Assembly (NCBI GenBank): GCA_964384465.1
Contig: CAYLLT010000001.1
Location: forward strand, 1-64,000
DNA length: 64,000 nucleotides
From: CAYLLT01 sp964384465
Lineage (GTDB): Bacteria > Planctomycetota > Phycisphaerae > UBA1845 > PWPN01
Direction: 5' to 3'
In this document: positions 16,440 through 25,065 of the stretch, piece by piece
Layout of the letters: the number at the start of each line of letters is the position of its first letter
Position numbering within the stretch: position 1 is the stretch's first letter
The notes under the pieces: generated by a model
What the model saw: only the letters and a program-made list of their open reading frames with translations
What the model was told of the DNA's origin: nothing
Databases searched by the model: none
Translations under genes and position numbers: made by a program

Positions 16440-17507
16440 ATGGAAGAAACCAAAATCGTTTCATGTCCCGATTGCGACGTGTCACCGGAGGGCGAACTGG
16501 CCCGGCGCGAATTTCTCAGGCGGATGGGTTTCGCCGCCACTGCCGCCGCGGGCGCCAGCCTCTGGCCGTCACGCCCGGCAAGAGCCGCTTCGACCCCAAA
16601 CAGCGCATCCGAAACGGCCGTCAAAGCGCTGTACGATACGCTCACCGATGCCCAGAAAAAGCAGGTCTGCTTCGATTGGGACTACCAGGATCCGAAGCGC
16701 GGCATCCTGCGGACCTACGTCTCCGCCAACTGGCACATCACCGAGCCGACCATCGACAGCGACTTCTACACCCAAAAGCAGCGCGGCATCATCCACGAAG
16801 TCTTCAAAGGCGCGTTCAATCCCGAGTGGTACAAACGATTGCTGAAGCAGCTCAAGGACGACACCGACGGCCAGCCCTGGGGCGCGGCTCAGAACATCGC
16901 CATCTTCGGCAAGCCCGGCGAAAACAAATTCGAGTTCGTGATGACCGGCCGGCACATGACCATGCGTGCCGACGGCAACGCGGAGGCCCATGCCGCGTTC
17001 GGCGGCCCGATCTTCCACGGCCACGCCGCCAGCGGTTTCAACGAGAAGCCCGGCCATCCCGGCAACATCTTCTGGCACCAGGCGGTCCTCGCCAATCAGG
17101 TCTGCGAAATGCTCGACGGCAAGCAGCGCGAGAAGGCGCTGATCGAAAAGCGCCCCACGGAATCGGACCTCGCCTTCCAGGACCGCAAAGGCAAGTACCC
17201 CGGCATCGCCGTTTCGGATCTGTCACACGATCAGAAGGCCGCCATGCAGAAGGTGCTCGCCAGCCTGATCGAGCCGTATCGCGAGGAAGATCGCAAGGAG
17301 GTCACCGCCTGCCTCGAGAAGCAGGGCGGCCTCGATAAATGCCATCTGGCGTTTTACAAGGAAGGCGATCTCGGCGACGACGGCCAGTGGGACAACTGGC
17401 GTCTGGAAGGCCCGGCGTTCGTCTGGTACTTCCGCGGCGTCCCGCACGTGCACATCTGGATCCGCGTCGCCGACGACCCGACGATGAAGCTGAACCCGCA
17501 GATCTGA
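16440..17507 (+). CDS. Tat-exported DUF3500 family protein
   Basis: 355 aa. A twin-arginine signal is clear: ARREFLRRMGF, then a hydrophobic stretch and an AxA site (PARAAS, residue ~50). The mature part matches DUF3500 proteins: GRHMTMRADGN, FGGPIFHGH and the C-terminal WYFRGVPHVHIWIRVADDP, rich in His and consistent with metal binding. A CPDC pair near the N-terminus precedes the RR. Family function is unknown to me; export in folded form suggests a metalloprotein. No partner gene is adjacent. Confidence 0.85.
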   Translation: MEETKIVSCPDCDVSPEGELARREFLRRMGFAATAAAGASLWPSRPARAASTPNSASETAVKALYDTLTDAQKKQVCFDWDYQDPKRGILRTYVSANWHITEPTIDSDFYTQKQRGIIHEVFKGAFNPEWYKRLLKQLKDDTDGQPWGAAQNIAIFGKPGENKFEFVMTGRHMTMRADGNAEAHAAFGGPIFHGHAASGFNEKPGHPGNIFWHQAVLANQVCEMLDGKQREKALIEKRPTESDLAFQDRKGKYPGIAVSDLSHDQKAAMQKVLASLIEPYREEDRKEVTACLEKQGGLDKCHLAFYKEGDLGDDGQWDNWRLEGPAFVWYFRGVPHVHIWIRVADDPTMKLNPQI

Positions 17508-17520
17508 CCAGTTCAATCCG

Positions 17521-17578
17521 CGCGCGTTATGTAGCGAGGGATCGCATTAACTCGCGCGCATCATGAAGCGAAGGACCA
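17521..17578. repeat. Degenerate tandem direct repeat
   Basis: Two units of about 24 bp share the pattern CGCGCG(n)xxTATG/CATGxAGCGAxGGA, starting near 17521 and 17553. They follow the DUF3500 stop codon. Confidence 0.45.
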
Positions 17579-17937
17579 CGTCAACTTGTTGACGCAGGAT
17601 ATGTATTGGAACACTGGTGAATCTCTTCTCGCACCGGTCGAATGAACTCATCTCCCCTTTCTGCCTACCTTGTTCTGTCTGTATCCGCGTCCATTTGCGG
17701 AACGCCCCTCGTGTTCTAACCAGAATGGAGTGCGGAATGAAATTTGACAAAGAACAAAATCTGAAAAAGACGAATGGACCGCCCGAAGACCGTTCTTCTC
17801 CGTGTCTCCGTGCCTTCGTGGTGCAATCCAAACGAAGCCGTGCGTAAAACGCCGAAATCCGCATTTCCGCTCCGCCAATGCGGTTTCACACCGCTTCCGC
17901 GAATTCTTTTTTTACCAAACGAAGCCGTCGCACCCGT

Positions 17938-18012
17938 GTGCCACTGCTCTCAAGCAGTGCTTGGAGGGATCGAGTGACCTCTGCGCCTTCCCACTGCTTG
18001 AGAGCAGTGGCA
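17938..18012. repeat. Inverted pair of CCACTGCT/AGCAGTGG palindromes, copies 2 and 3
   Basis: A copy beginning GTGCCACTGCTCTCAAGCAG (near 17939-17959) and its reverse orientation (17991-18013) face each other across ~32 bp. Each is itself palindromic, and together they can also form a larger stem. They match copy 1 at 16353-16372. Confidence 0.75.
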
Positions 18013-18088
18013 CGTTGCGAGTTGACGAGGGGGCGGGTTAGCGGAAAAATGCTCGACACGTGTGTGCCAGAAACCCGAGAGGTGCAAA

Positions 18089-19012
18089 TTGCAAACGATA
18101 ACTCCCGGCAAAACAAAAATCGGCTGGATCGGCACCGGCGTCATGGGCGGCCCCATGGCCGGCCATCTGCTGGCCGCCGGTTATCCGCTCACCGTCTACT
18201 CCCGCACGAAGGAAAAAGCCAAAGCTCTGATCGAGAAAGGGGCGGCCTGGGCGGGTGCGCCGCGCGAGGTGGCCGAGAAGTCGGATGTGATCTTCACCAT
18301 CGTCAGCCTGCCCAGCGACGTGCGGGCGGTCGTCCTCGGCGAGCGGGGCGTCATTCAGGGCATCCGGTCGGGCGGCATCTTCGTGGACATGACCACCAGC
18401 GAGCCGGCGCTGGCCGTCGAAATTGACCAGGCGATGAAAGCCAAAGGCGTGGCCGGCCTGGATGCGCCGGTGTCCGGCGGATGGATCGGGGCACAGAATG
18501 CGACGCTCTCCATCATGGTCGGCGGCGACGAGCAGGTGGCGGCCGCGCTGATGCCGCTGTTCCAATGTATGGGCAAGCAGATCGTCTACCAAGGCCCCAG
18601 CGGCTCCGGCCAGCACACCAAGATGTGCAACCAGATCCTCATCGCCACGACCATGATCGGCGTCGTCGAGTGCCTGCTATACGGCCACAAGGCCGGTCTC
18701 GACCTGAACAAAGTGATCGAAGCCATCGGCAGCGGCGCCGCCGGTTGCTGGGCGATCAACAACCTGGGGCCGCGAATCGTCAAGCGGGATTTCGGCGCGG
18801 GCTTCTTCGTCGAGCATTTCCTGAAGGACATGCGGATCGCGTTGGACGAGGCCGACCGGATGGGTCTGGCGTTGCCGGGCTTGGCGCTGGCAAAACAACT
18901 ATATCTTTCGGTCCAGGCCCACGGCCACGGCCGCTCCGGAACGCAGGCGCTGATGGTCGCATTGGAACGGATGTCCAACACCGAATTCGCAGGGAGTAAA
19001 TCGCCGGATTAG
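18089..19012 (+). CDS. NAD(P)-dependent beta-hydroxyacid dehydrogenase family
   Basis: About 307 aa from a TTG at 18089, chosen because GAGAGG lies six bases upstream; an in-frame GTG at 18062 lacks such a site. N-terminal Rossmann motif GWIGTGVMGGPMAGHLL. The substrate-binding block is LDAPVSGGWIGAQNATLSIMVGG, and the catalytic Lys is in SGSGQHTKMCNQI. This is the 3-hydroxyisobutyrate/tartronate semialdehyde/glyoxylate reductase group. The substrate is unassigned; it could serve C3 acid or sugar-acid metabolism. It converges on the S1 gene, with 3 bp between the two coding ends. Confidence 0.9.
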   Translation: MQTITPGKTKIGWIGTGVMGGPMAGHLLAAGYPLTVYSRTKEKAKALIEKGAAWAGAPREVAEKSDVIFTIVSLPSDVRAVVLGERGVIQGIRSGGIFVDMTTSEPALAVEIDQAMKAKGVAGLDAPVSGGWIGAQNATLSIMVGGDEQVAAALMPLFQCMGKQIVYQGPSGSGQHTKMCNQILIATTMIGVVECLLYGHKAGLDLNKVIEAIGSGAAGCWAINNLGPRIVKRDFGAGFFVEHFLKDMRIALDEADRMGLALPGLALAKQLYLSVQAHGHGRSGTQALMVALERMSNTEFAGSKSPD

Positions 19013-19015
19013 GAT

Positions 19016-20500
19016 TCACCACTCAAGACCACCTTTAAGTGGTTTTTTGCGTTTCTTCTGCGGGCGGGGCGGCTCCGGTTCGGCTGACGCGGGGCCGGTA
19101 TAGTCGGCCATGGCCGCCACCTGCTTGATCGACAGCGAGATGCGCCGGCGGTCTTCGTCCACCTCCAGCACCTTGGCCTGAACGCGCTGGCCCTCGCGCA
19201 CCGCTTCACTCACCGACCGCACGCGGGCATCGCTCAACTCGCTGATGTGCACCAGCCCTTCGACGCCGGCGGTCAGCTCGACGAACGCCCCGAACTCGGC
19301 CAGCCGCTTCACGACGCCTTCAACGACAGTATTGACCGGCCAGCGGGCCGACGCCCCTGTCCACGGATCGTCGCCCACGCGCTTGATCGACAGGCTGATC
19401 CGCCGCCGTTCGATATCCACGCTCATCACCCGCACCTGGAGAACATCGCCCGCCTTCACGATCTCACTCGGATGCCGGATGCGCCGCTCGAAGGTCATCT
19501 CGCTGATGGGGATCAAACCCTCGACGCCCGGCTCCAGCTCGACAAACGCGCCGAAGTCCTCCAGCCGCGTCACGCGGCCGGTCACCAGCGAGTCGGACGG
19601 CCACTTCATCGTCGCATCCGACCACGGATCGGGCATCACCTGCTTGAGGCCCAGCGAAAGCTTGCGCGTCTCACGGTCGATCTTGAGGATCATGACCGCA
19701 AGCTGCTGGCCCTCCTTGACGACATCGCTCGGCTTCTCGACGCGGCTGTAGCCCATGTCGCGCACATGCAACAGCCCGTCCATCCCGCCGATATCGACGA
19801 ACGCACCGTAAGGCATGATTGTCTTCACCGTGCCGCGGACGACCTGCCCTTCTACCAGCGTCTCGAACGTCTTCTGCGCTTCCACCTCCGCCTCGCGGTC
19901 CAGCACGTCGCGCCGTGAGACGACCACCGAGCGCTCGTCCGTGCGCACTTCCGAGACCTGGCAGCGCAGCCGACGGCCGACATAGACACTCAGGTCTTCG
20001 ACGCGCGTCCGCTCGACCTGACTGATGGGCATGAACGCGCGGATGCCGTCGATGGTCAATTCGAGCCCGCCCTTGTTGTGCCCGGTCACGCGGCCCTCGA
20101 CGATGGCGCCTTCTTCCAAAGTCTCCCACGCCGCCGCCGTCACCGCCCCCTTGCGCGACAGCATTAACGAGCCATCGGTGCGGTCGTAACCGGTGATGGT
20201 CACATCCACCAGCGCGCCCACCGCCGGCAGCGGGTCGTCCTCAAACTGAAGCGCGGGCAGGATGCCCTGACTCTTGCCGCCCATGTCCACGAAGATGTCG
20301 TCGCCGTGAATAGCCAGCACGCGGCCGCGGCGAACGCCCGCCGCCGTCGGCGCCGGTTTGCTCGCCGCTTCCTCGGCATCCAGCATGTCGTACACGCTCA
20401 TGTCGCCGAGCGCCTCGTCCAGCTCGCGCTGAAGGGCATCGTCCAGCGTCTGCTTCGGCCTGACGATATCCCCCTCGTTGCCGCTCCCGTCACGCATCAT
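19016..20500 (-). CDS. Five-domain S1 RNA-binding protein (ribosomal protein S1-like)
   Basis: 494 aa, with GGAG upstream of the ATG. After an acidic N-terminal leader (~50 residues) come five S1 domains: a degenerate first (RGRVLAIHGDDIFVDMGGKSQG), a second with KGGLELTIDGIRAFMP, and three canonical ones with GxVxxxxxFGAFVxLxxGVEGLxHISE. The tail is Lys-rich. The order and the linkers (DPW before domains 4 and 5) fit bacterial ribosomal protein S1, one domain shorter than the E. coli form. It should help mRNA docking on the 30S subunit; an S1 paralogue is possible. Confidence 0.88.
   Translation of the reverse strand: MMRDGSGNEGDIVRPKQTLDDALQRELDEALGDMSVYDMLDAEEAASKPAPTAAGVRRGRVLAIHGDDIFVDMGGKSQGILPALQFEDDPLPAVGALVDVTITGYDRTDGSLMLSRKGAVTAAAWETLEEGAIVEGRVTGHNKGGLELTIDGIRAFMPISQVERTRVEDLSVYVGRRLRCQVSEVRTDERSVVVSRRDVLDREAEVEAQKTFETLVEGQVVRGTVKTIMPYGAFVDIGGMDGLLHVRDMGYSRVEKPSDVVKEGQQLAVMILKIDRETRKLSLGLKQVMPDPWSDATMKWPSDSLVTGRVTRLEDFGAFVELEPGVEGLIPISEMTFERRIRHPSEIVKAGDVLQVRVMSVDIERRRISLSIKRVGDDPWTGASARWPVNTVVEGVVKRLAEFGAFVELTAGVEGLVHISELSDARVRSVSEAVREGQRVQAKVLEVDEDRRRISLSIKQVAAMADYTGPASAEPEPPRPQKKRKKPLKGGLEW
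19028..19048 (+). terminator. Candidate intrinsic terminator of the dehydrogenase gene
   Basis: ACCAC-CTTTAA-GTGGT is followed by a six-T run (19043-19048). The stem extends by A-T and G-T pairs. It lies inside the last codons of the convergent S1 gene, so the same bases encode that protein's Lys-rich tail. Confidence 0.45.
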
Positions 20501-20587
20501 GAATCTCCAGGTTAAGCATTGAGACTTGCCGGCCGTGTGAACTCTGCTCGTCCCGTTTCGGCTTCAGTGATTATAACCGCCCGCGGC

Positions 20588-22864
20588 TCATTTCGCCGCT
20601 TGTGTCGATGCCGCTTCGAGAAGCCGCCGCGCGGTTTCATTCTTCGGGTCAATCCGCAGGGCCCGGCGATAAACGGCGATGCTTTCGTCGATGCGGCCCT
20701 GCCGTTGTAATAGCGCCCCCATGTTGATGTGCGCCTCCACCAGATCCGGCTTCAGTTGCAGTGCCCGGCGGAGATGGTCCACGGCTTCATCGATTCGCCC
20801 TCGCGCCGCCAGAACCAGACCCATATTGTAGTGCGCGACGACGCTGTCCGGTTGTATTTGCAGCGCTTGTCGGTAATGCGTGATGGCTTCATCGATCCGC
20901 CCCAGCGCCCCGAGAGCCAGGCCCAGATTGTTATGCGCGTCCACGTAATCCGGCTTCAGTACCAGCGCCCGGCGGTAGGCCGCGACCGCTTCGTCGGCTT
21001 TCCCATGGGCGGACAGGGCGTTGCCCAGGTTGTAGTTCGCTTCCGCGTTATCCGGATTCAGTCTCACGGCATCACGGTATTGGTTCAGCGCTTCATCGGT
21101 CTGCCCGCGTTGGGCAAGGAGATTGCCCAGGTTGTTGCGCGCTTCCGCGGAGTTCGGCGCCAGTTCCAGCGCCCGGCGATATTCGGCGATGGCGTTGTCG
21201 ATCTTCCCCTGGCGGGTGAGGGCAAGACCGAGGTTGGTATGCGCGTTCGCGAAATCCGGTTTCATGCCGATGGCCTGGCGATAGGAAGCGATCGCGTCAT
21301 CGGTTCTGCCTTTTTCAGTCAGCATGTTGCCGATGTTGTAACGTGCTTCCGCATAGTCTGGTTTCAGTTCTAACGTCTTCTCGAACTCGCCGATGGCGTC
21401 ATCGTGCCGGCCGCGATCGGCGTACTCGTTGCCCACGTTGTAATGCAGCGCCCATGCATTCGGAGCGAGCGCGATCATGTGCTGGTAAAGCTTTTCCGTG
21501 TTTTGCCAGGCGCCCAGGTATCGGCGGGTGGCGCGTGCTTCCGCCGCGGTTAAAATCAGCACGATCGCGAACATCGTCGCCGGGATGGGCAGCGCCTTGA
21601 GCCGGTTCCGCCACAGCCATACCATCGCCCATGCAAGGACAATGAGGATGCCAACTGAAGGCAGGTACGCGTACTTGTCCGAAGCGATCACGTTCGTAAA
21701 TCCGATCACGCCCATGGTCGGGAAGATGGCCACAAAGAAGATCAGCCAGCCGGTGACCGGCGCCCGCGTCCAGCGCAGTGAGATCAACAGCAGCGAAAAC
21801 AGTATGCAGGTGCCGATGACGCCGGCCAGCACCATCGGCTGCGACAGGGCCATCGGCTCAGGAAAAGGATAATGCGAGGACAGGTTGGCCGGCCAAACCA
21901 TCTTCCATGGATAAAACACGATGTTGTGACACAGCGTCAACGGGATGCGCAGTGGCGATTGTTCGCCCGGATAAAAGACCCCCGCTGAGCTGCGCTGCGA
22001 GACGAAGGTGATGACCGCGGAGACCAGCCCGATCGCGAAGAATGGAAGTTTCTCCACGACCGCTCGAAGACTCAGCCGCCGCAGCGGCCAGTAATCCAGC
22101 AACAACATCAGCACCGGTATCGGCGTGCTGGTCGGCTTCGACAGCAGTGCCAGCACGTAACCGAGCACGCTGGCGGCGAACCAAAGGGATTGCGGATTGC
22201 GAATTGCGGATTGCGGATTTGACTTCGATTTGCGTTCTTTCAATCCGCAATTCGCAATCCGAAATCCAAAATGTACATACCGCACATACGCGATCAGGGA
22301 CACCAGTGCGAATAGTGCCGCGAGTAACGTTTTGCGCTCACCAATCCACGGGATAGTCTCCACAGTGAGCGGGTGCACACCGAAGAGCAGGCCCACCATC
22401 GCCGCAATCCACAAATTGCCAAAGAGTATCTCGAGCAGCACGATCACCAGTATTGTGTTGATCACATGCAGCGCCAGACTGGTGCGATGGTAAGGCCGCA
22501 GGTTGTCCGGCCGTCCGCCGAACGCCGAGTCCAGCATCAGTGAGATCATGGTCAGCGGTTGGTAATATCCGTTGACGGTCGAGGGGGTCCGCACTTCGCC
22601 GAGAAAACGACTCGCGGATGCCCAGCTTGGTGTCTGCACCAGGCGGTTCTTCGTGAGGTACTGGTTGTCATCGAACGAGATGGCGTTGGCCGACAAGGCC
22701 GGCCAATGGGCACACGCCACCGTGCTCGCGACCACGATCAGCAAGGCCGCGCGAAGCCGCAGTTGAGACGCCCGCTCGTGAGCGGGGATGCGAGCATCGG
22801 CGACAGCTTTTTCAGGTGCTGCGACCGCCCGGCTGCTGGTGTTTCGACGACTCATCAAGTCCAT
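20588..22864 (-). CDS. Multi-pass membrane protein with C-terminal TPR array, paralogue A
   Basis: 758 aa. A ~35-residue leader is followed by about ten membrane segments (residues ~38-400), with conserved loops FDDNQYLTKNRLVQTP and GVHPLTVETIPWIGERKTLLA. Residues ~440-745 are about nine TPRs. This is the planctomycete family of GT39-like TPR membrane proteins, possibly glycosyl transfer or an envelope scaffold; the biochemical role is unproven. The loop after the ~5th membrane segment contains an in-frame repeat insertion (22187-22267). Paralogue B is at 40254-42581, and the flanking residues LALLSKPTSxP are shared. Confidence 0.85.
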   Translation of the reverse strand: MDLMSRRNTSSRAVAAPEKAVADARIPAHERASQLRLRAALLIVVASTVACAHWPALSANAISFDDNQYLTKNRLVQTPSWASASRFLGEVRTPSTVNGYYQPLTMISLMLDSAFGGRPDNLRPYHRTSLALHVINTILVIVLLEILFGNLWIAAMVGLLFGVHPLTVETIPWIGERKTLLAALFALVSLIAYVRYVHFGFRIANCGLKERKSKSNPQSAIRNPQSLWFAASVLGYVLALLSKPTSTPIPVLMLLLDYWPLRRLSLRAVVEKLPFFAIGLVSAVITFVSQRSSAGVFYPGEQSPLRIPLTLCHNIVFYPWKMVWPANLSSHYPFPEPMALSQPMVLAGVIGTCILFSLLLISLRWTRAPVTGWLIFFVAIFPTMGVIGFTNVIASDKYAYLPSVGILIVLAWAMVWLWRNRLKALPIPATMFAIVLILTAAEARATRRYLGAWQNTEKLYQHMIALAPNAWALHYNVGNEYADRGRHDDAIGEFEKTLELKPDYAEARYNIGNMLTEKGRTDDAIASYRQAIGMKPDFANAHTNLGLALTRQGKIDNAIAEYRRALELAPNSAEARNNLGNLLAQRGQTDEALNQYRDAVRLNPDNAEANYNLGNALSAHGKADEAVAAYRRALVLKPDYVDAHNNLGLALGALGRIDEAITHYRQALQIQPDSVVAHYNMGLVLAARGRIDEAVDHLRRALQLKPDLVEAHINMGALLQRQGRIDESIAVYRRALRIDPKNETARRLLEAASTQAAK
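22187..22267. repeat. Heptanucleotide repeat insertion in TPR paralogue A (two inverted arrays)
   Basis: Arrays of the 7-mer ATTGCGG/ATTGCGA occupy 22187-22220 on the plus strand and, in inverted orientation, 22241-22267. A 21-bp perfect inverted repeat pairs 22193-22213 with 22241-22261. Translated in the gene's frame they give FRIANCGL and SNPQSAIRNPQS. See also 41313-41345, 41993-42012 and 61439-61472. Confidence 0.9.
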
Positions 22865-23013
22865 TATGTTTCCAGGAGCGGGCTTTACACAAGTCAGCCG
22901 AATCCCACGCTTTTACACAAACAGTTCTATACGGTTGCTATTGGGGTCTTGATGTTTTCACCGCTTGCGGGTGTAGTGACGGCGGACAATGAATTTCAGA
23001 CAGGAGCATTCTG

Positions 23014-24174
23014 ATGGCCACGGATTCGTCGATCACGCGGCGTTCGATTCTGGGAGCGGCGGCGGGGGCGACCGCCGTCTGGGCGGGGGCCGCATCATCA
23101 CTCCAGGGGCAGGTCGAGAAAAAGAAGTTCATCCGGCTCGGTGTCATCGGCGTCGGACGGCGGGCGCACGCCCACTTGGCGATCATGAAGAGTCTCAGCG
23201 AGCGCTGCCGGCTGACCGCCGCGTGCGATCTGATACCCGACCGTGCCGCGGAGGCCGCGCGCCTCGCAGGTGGAGCTGATACCAGGACTTTCACCCAGTA
23301 TATGGAACTCCTGAGTGCCGGCCTGTGCGACGTTGTCATCATCACCACGCCGAACTATACGCACAAAGAGATCGCGGTGGATGCTCTCAAGACGGGCCAT
23401 CACGTGCTATGCGAAAAACCGCTGGCCACCACGCTCGCCGACGCCGATGCCATCGTGGAGGCGGTCGCCGAGGCCAGGAAAGTGTTCGCTGTCGGGCTTC
23501 AGTTCCGCTACGCCCCGGTGTACCTCAAGGTGCGCGAGCTGCTGAAGGCGGGTACGATCGGCGACGTGAAATACGTCTGGGCCGAAGAGTTCCGCGGCGA
23601 CTGGGCCAGGCTCTTCAAAAACCCGCAGGAGAATGCGAAAAAGAACTGGCGGTATTTCCAGAAGCTGTCCGGCGGCACATTGGTCGAGAAAAACTGCCAC
23701 GACCTGGACATCCTGAGTTGGCTCATCGATTCAAAACCTGTGCGTGTCGCAGCGACCGGTGGAAATTCGGTGTACACCGATCGCGAGACAATCGACCACG
23801 CCAGTGTATTGGTCGATTACGAGAACGGGACGAAGCTGACGCTGGGCGTGTGCTTGTTTTCCAAGGTGGGCCGCGACGGCACGACCTTCATCGGCACCGA
23901 CGCCATGCTCGAATTCTCCCGCGGCGGCACAAGCATCACCGTCCGCCGAGCGGGCAGAAAAGATGAACACATCGATCTGCGCGATGCGGGGGGTGACTCG
24001 TCAGATGATCGCGGCGTCAAATCTCTCTACAAAGCTTTCCTCGACGCCGTAGAAGGCGGCCCGCCGCCGCTAACCGACGCCAAAATCGGCCGCGACGGTC
24101 TGGTCATCCCCCTCGCCGCCGAAGCCGCCATCCACGACAAGCGCATCATCGAACTGGACAAGTGGACCGGTTAA
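23014..24174 (+). CDS. Tat-exported Gfo/Idh/MocA family oxidoreductase
   Basis: 386 aa, with AGGAG upstream. The N-terminus is a Tat-type signal (ITRRSILGAAAGATAVWAGAAS). The Rossmann motif is LGVIGVGRRAHAH, the diagnostic EKP motif is in HVLCEKPLATT, and the C-terminal domain includes GGTLVEKNCHDLDILSWL with the expected catalytic-region His. These enzymes bind NAD(P) tightly and oxidise or isomerise sugars and related polyols; secreted forms are common in Planctomycetota and Bacteroidota, some acting as glycosidases. Specificity is unknown. Confidence 0.92.
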   Translation: MATDSSITRRSILGAAAGATAVWAGAASSLQGQVEKKKFIRLGVIGVGRRAHAHLAIMKSLSERCRLTAACDLIPDRAAEAARLAGGADTRTFTQYMELLSAGLCDVVIITTPNYTHKEIAVDALKTGHHVLCEKPLATTLADADAIVEAVAEARKVFAVGLQFRYAPVYLKVRELLKAGTIGDVKYVWAEEFRGDWARLFKNPQENAKKNWRYFQKLSGGTLVEKNCHDLDILSWLIDSKPVRVAATGGNSVYTDRETIDHASVLVDYENGTKLTLGVCLFSKVGRDGTTFIGTDAMLEFSRGGTSITVRRAGRKDEHIDLRDAGGDSSDDRGVKSLYKAFLDAVEGGPPPLTDAKIGRDGLVIPLAAEAAIHDKRIIELDKWTG

Positions 24175-24213
24175 TAGCAACTCAAACCCAGGCATCGCTA
24201 TTCGTGGTCACCA

Positions 24214-24738
24214 TCAAGCGGAGAATCTGTCGAGGCGAGCATCACAAACCCGGCGTCGCGCGTCATCAACCGGAGCGAGAGCAAGTCGTTCGCGAATCAC
24301 ATTCTTGCTAGCCAGTTGATGACGAAGGAGTGCCCCCACGAACTCCAAGTCCTTCTCCCGGCCAGCGACGAGTTTCGAAACCGCCAGATCGTGTACTTCA
24401 AGGCAGAGTCCAGTCGCACCGCCGGTGTTCGCCGTATGGAGCGGGATCAGGCGATCCTTCCATCCCGCTGGCAGCACTGCTGTTTCCTCGCCCACGCCGT
24501 GAGCGTAGTAACCGAACGTCCGATGAAACGGCGACTCCTCACCAATCGAACCATCGATCAGGTCCGCGTCTGTGGGATGGCGCAAAGAGAACACATCCGC
24601 TTCGTAAGAAAGGGTAAGTTCCTTCGGCGCGTCAGGGAATTGACCGAGGATGGCTTGTGAGCCGATGATGACAAACCGGTCCGCGCCGGTGATGCCGGCA
24701 GAGGCGCGTAGAATGTGTTCAAGTTGGTGTCGTTGCAT
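24214..24738 (-). CDS. DUF6036-like nucleotidyltransferase, candidate toxin
   Basis: 174 aa. It starts with a nucleotidyltransferase-like strand (RFVIIGSQAILGQF) followed by an acidic strand (LSYEADVFSLRHP) and a Lys/Asp block (VHDLAVSKLVAGREKDLEFV). These match the MNT/AbiEii-like fold seen in DUF6036 proteins. The GSQA-n-D pattern suggests NTP transfer. The start overlaps the stop of the upstream small gene by 20 bp, the layout of a two-gene toxin-antitoxin or phage-defence module. Function here is inference. Confidence 0.7.
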   Translation of the reverse strand: MQRHQLEHILRASAGITGADRFVIIGSQAILGQFPDAPKELTLSYEADVFSLRHPTDADLIDGSIGEESPFHRTFGYYAHGVGEETAVLPAGWKDRLIPLHTANTGGATGLCLEVHDLAVSKLVAGREKDLEFVGALLRHQLASKNVIRERLALAPVDDARRRVCDARLDRFSA

Positions 24739-25042
24739 AACGTCTTTTTATTTCCCAGACCTCGGCCGGTGTGAGCACGCCGGCAAATGGTGAGTTCTGA
24801 CGCAAACGTTGGCCTTCATCGGTGTCGGCCGTCAGCACGGCACAAATCTCACCCACCGGCCTCGCGAGTATTGCCTGCCATTCCGCATAGCAGCGCAGCA
24901 AACTTGGCGAGTCCTTGTTGCGGGTTGACCACCGCTCAAGATTGCCACGCGCGAGCTCGATCCACTCAGGGTGGTCACGCAACCCCTCGGCAATACGTCT
25001 CGCCAGCTCTCTACTCATCCGATCTTGTCGTTCATGTCCCAT
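24719..25042 (-). CDS. Small protein upstream of the DUF6036 gene, candidate antitoxin
   Basis: 107 aa, hydrophilic, helix-rich, without a recognised DNA-binding motif: RELARRIAEGLRDHPEWIELARGNLERW is followed by a second helical half and a C-terminal FAGVLTPAEVWEIKRRY. It overlaps the downstream nucleotidyltransferase by 20 bp. A similar small gene commonly precedes DUF6036/AbiEii-like toxins. I cannot name a family. GGAGA lies 13 bases before the ATG, so a slightly different start is possible. Confidence 0.65.
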   Translation of the reverse strand: MGHERQDRMSRELARRIAEGLRDHPEWIELARGNLERWSTRNKDSPSLLRCYAEWQAILARPVGEICAVLTADTDEGQRLRQNSPFAGVLTPAEVWEIKRRYATTPT

Positions 25043-25065
25043 ACAACAAGTATATTCTCCAACCT

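Larger units (their letters stand above)
17508..18088. other. Repeat-laden intergenic region without a supported gene
   Basis: 581 bp. It holds a degenerate direct repeat (17521-17578), a 'CCGTGTCTCCGTGCC' stretch around 17800-17830 of a type often seen as a low-complexity dispersed repeat in large environmental genomes, and the paired palindromes at 17938-18012. Frames of 60-105 codons cross these repeats on both strands and are rejected. Confidence 0.55.

Noticed and set aside
17617..17878. 60-105-codon frames around 17547-17878 on both strands
   Set aside because: They cross low-complexity and palindromic repeats and have no supported start.
22187..22267. CRISPR-like array
   Set aside because: Repeats are 7-bp tandem units without spacers and lie inside a coding sequence.
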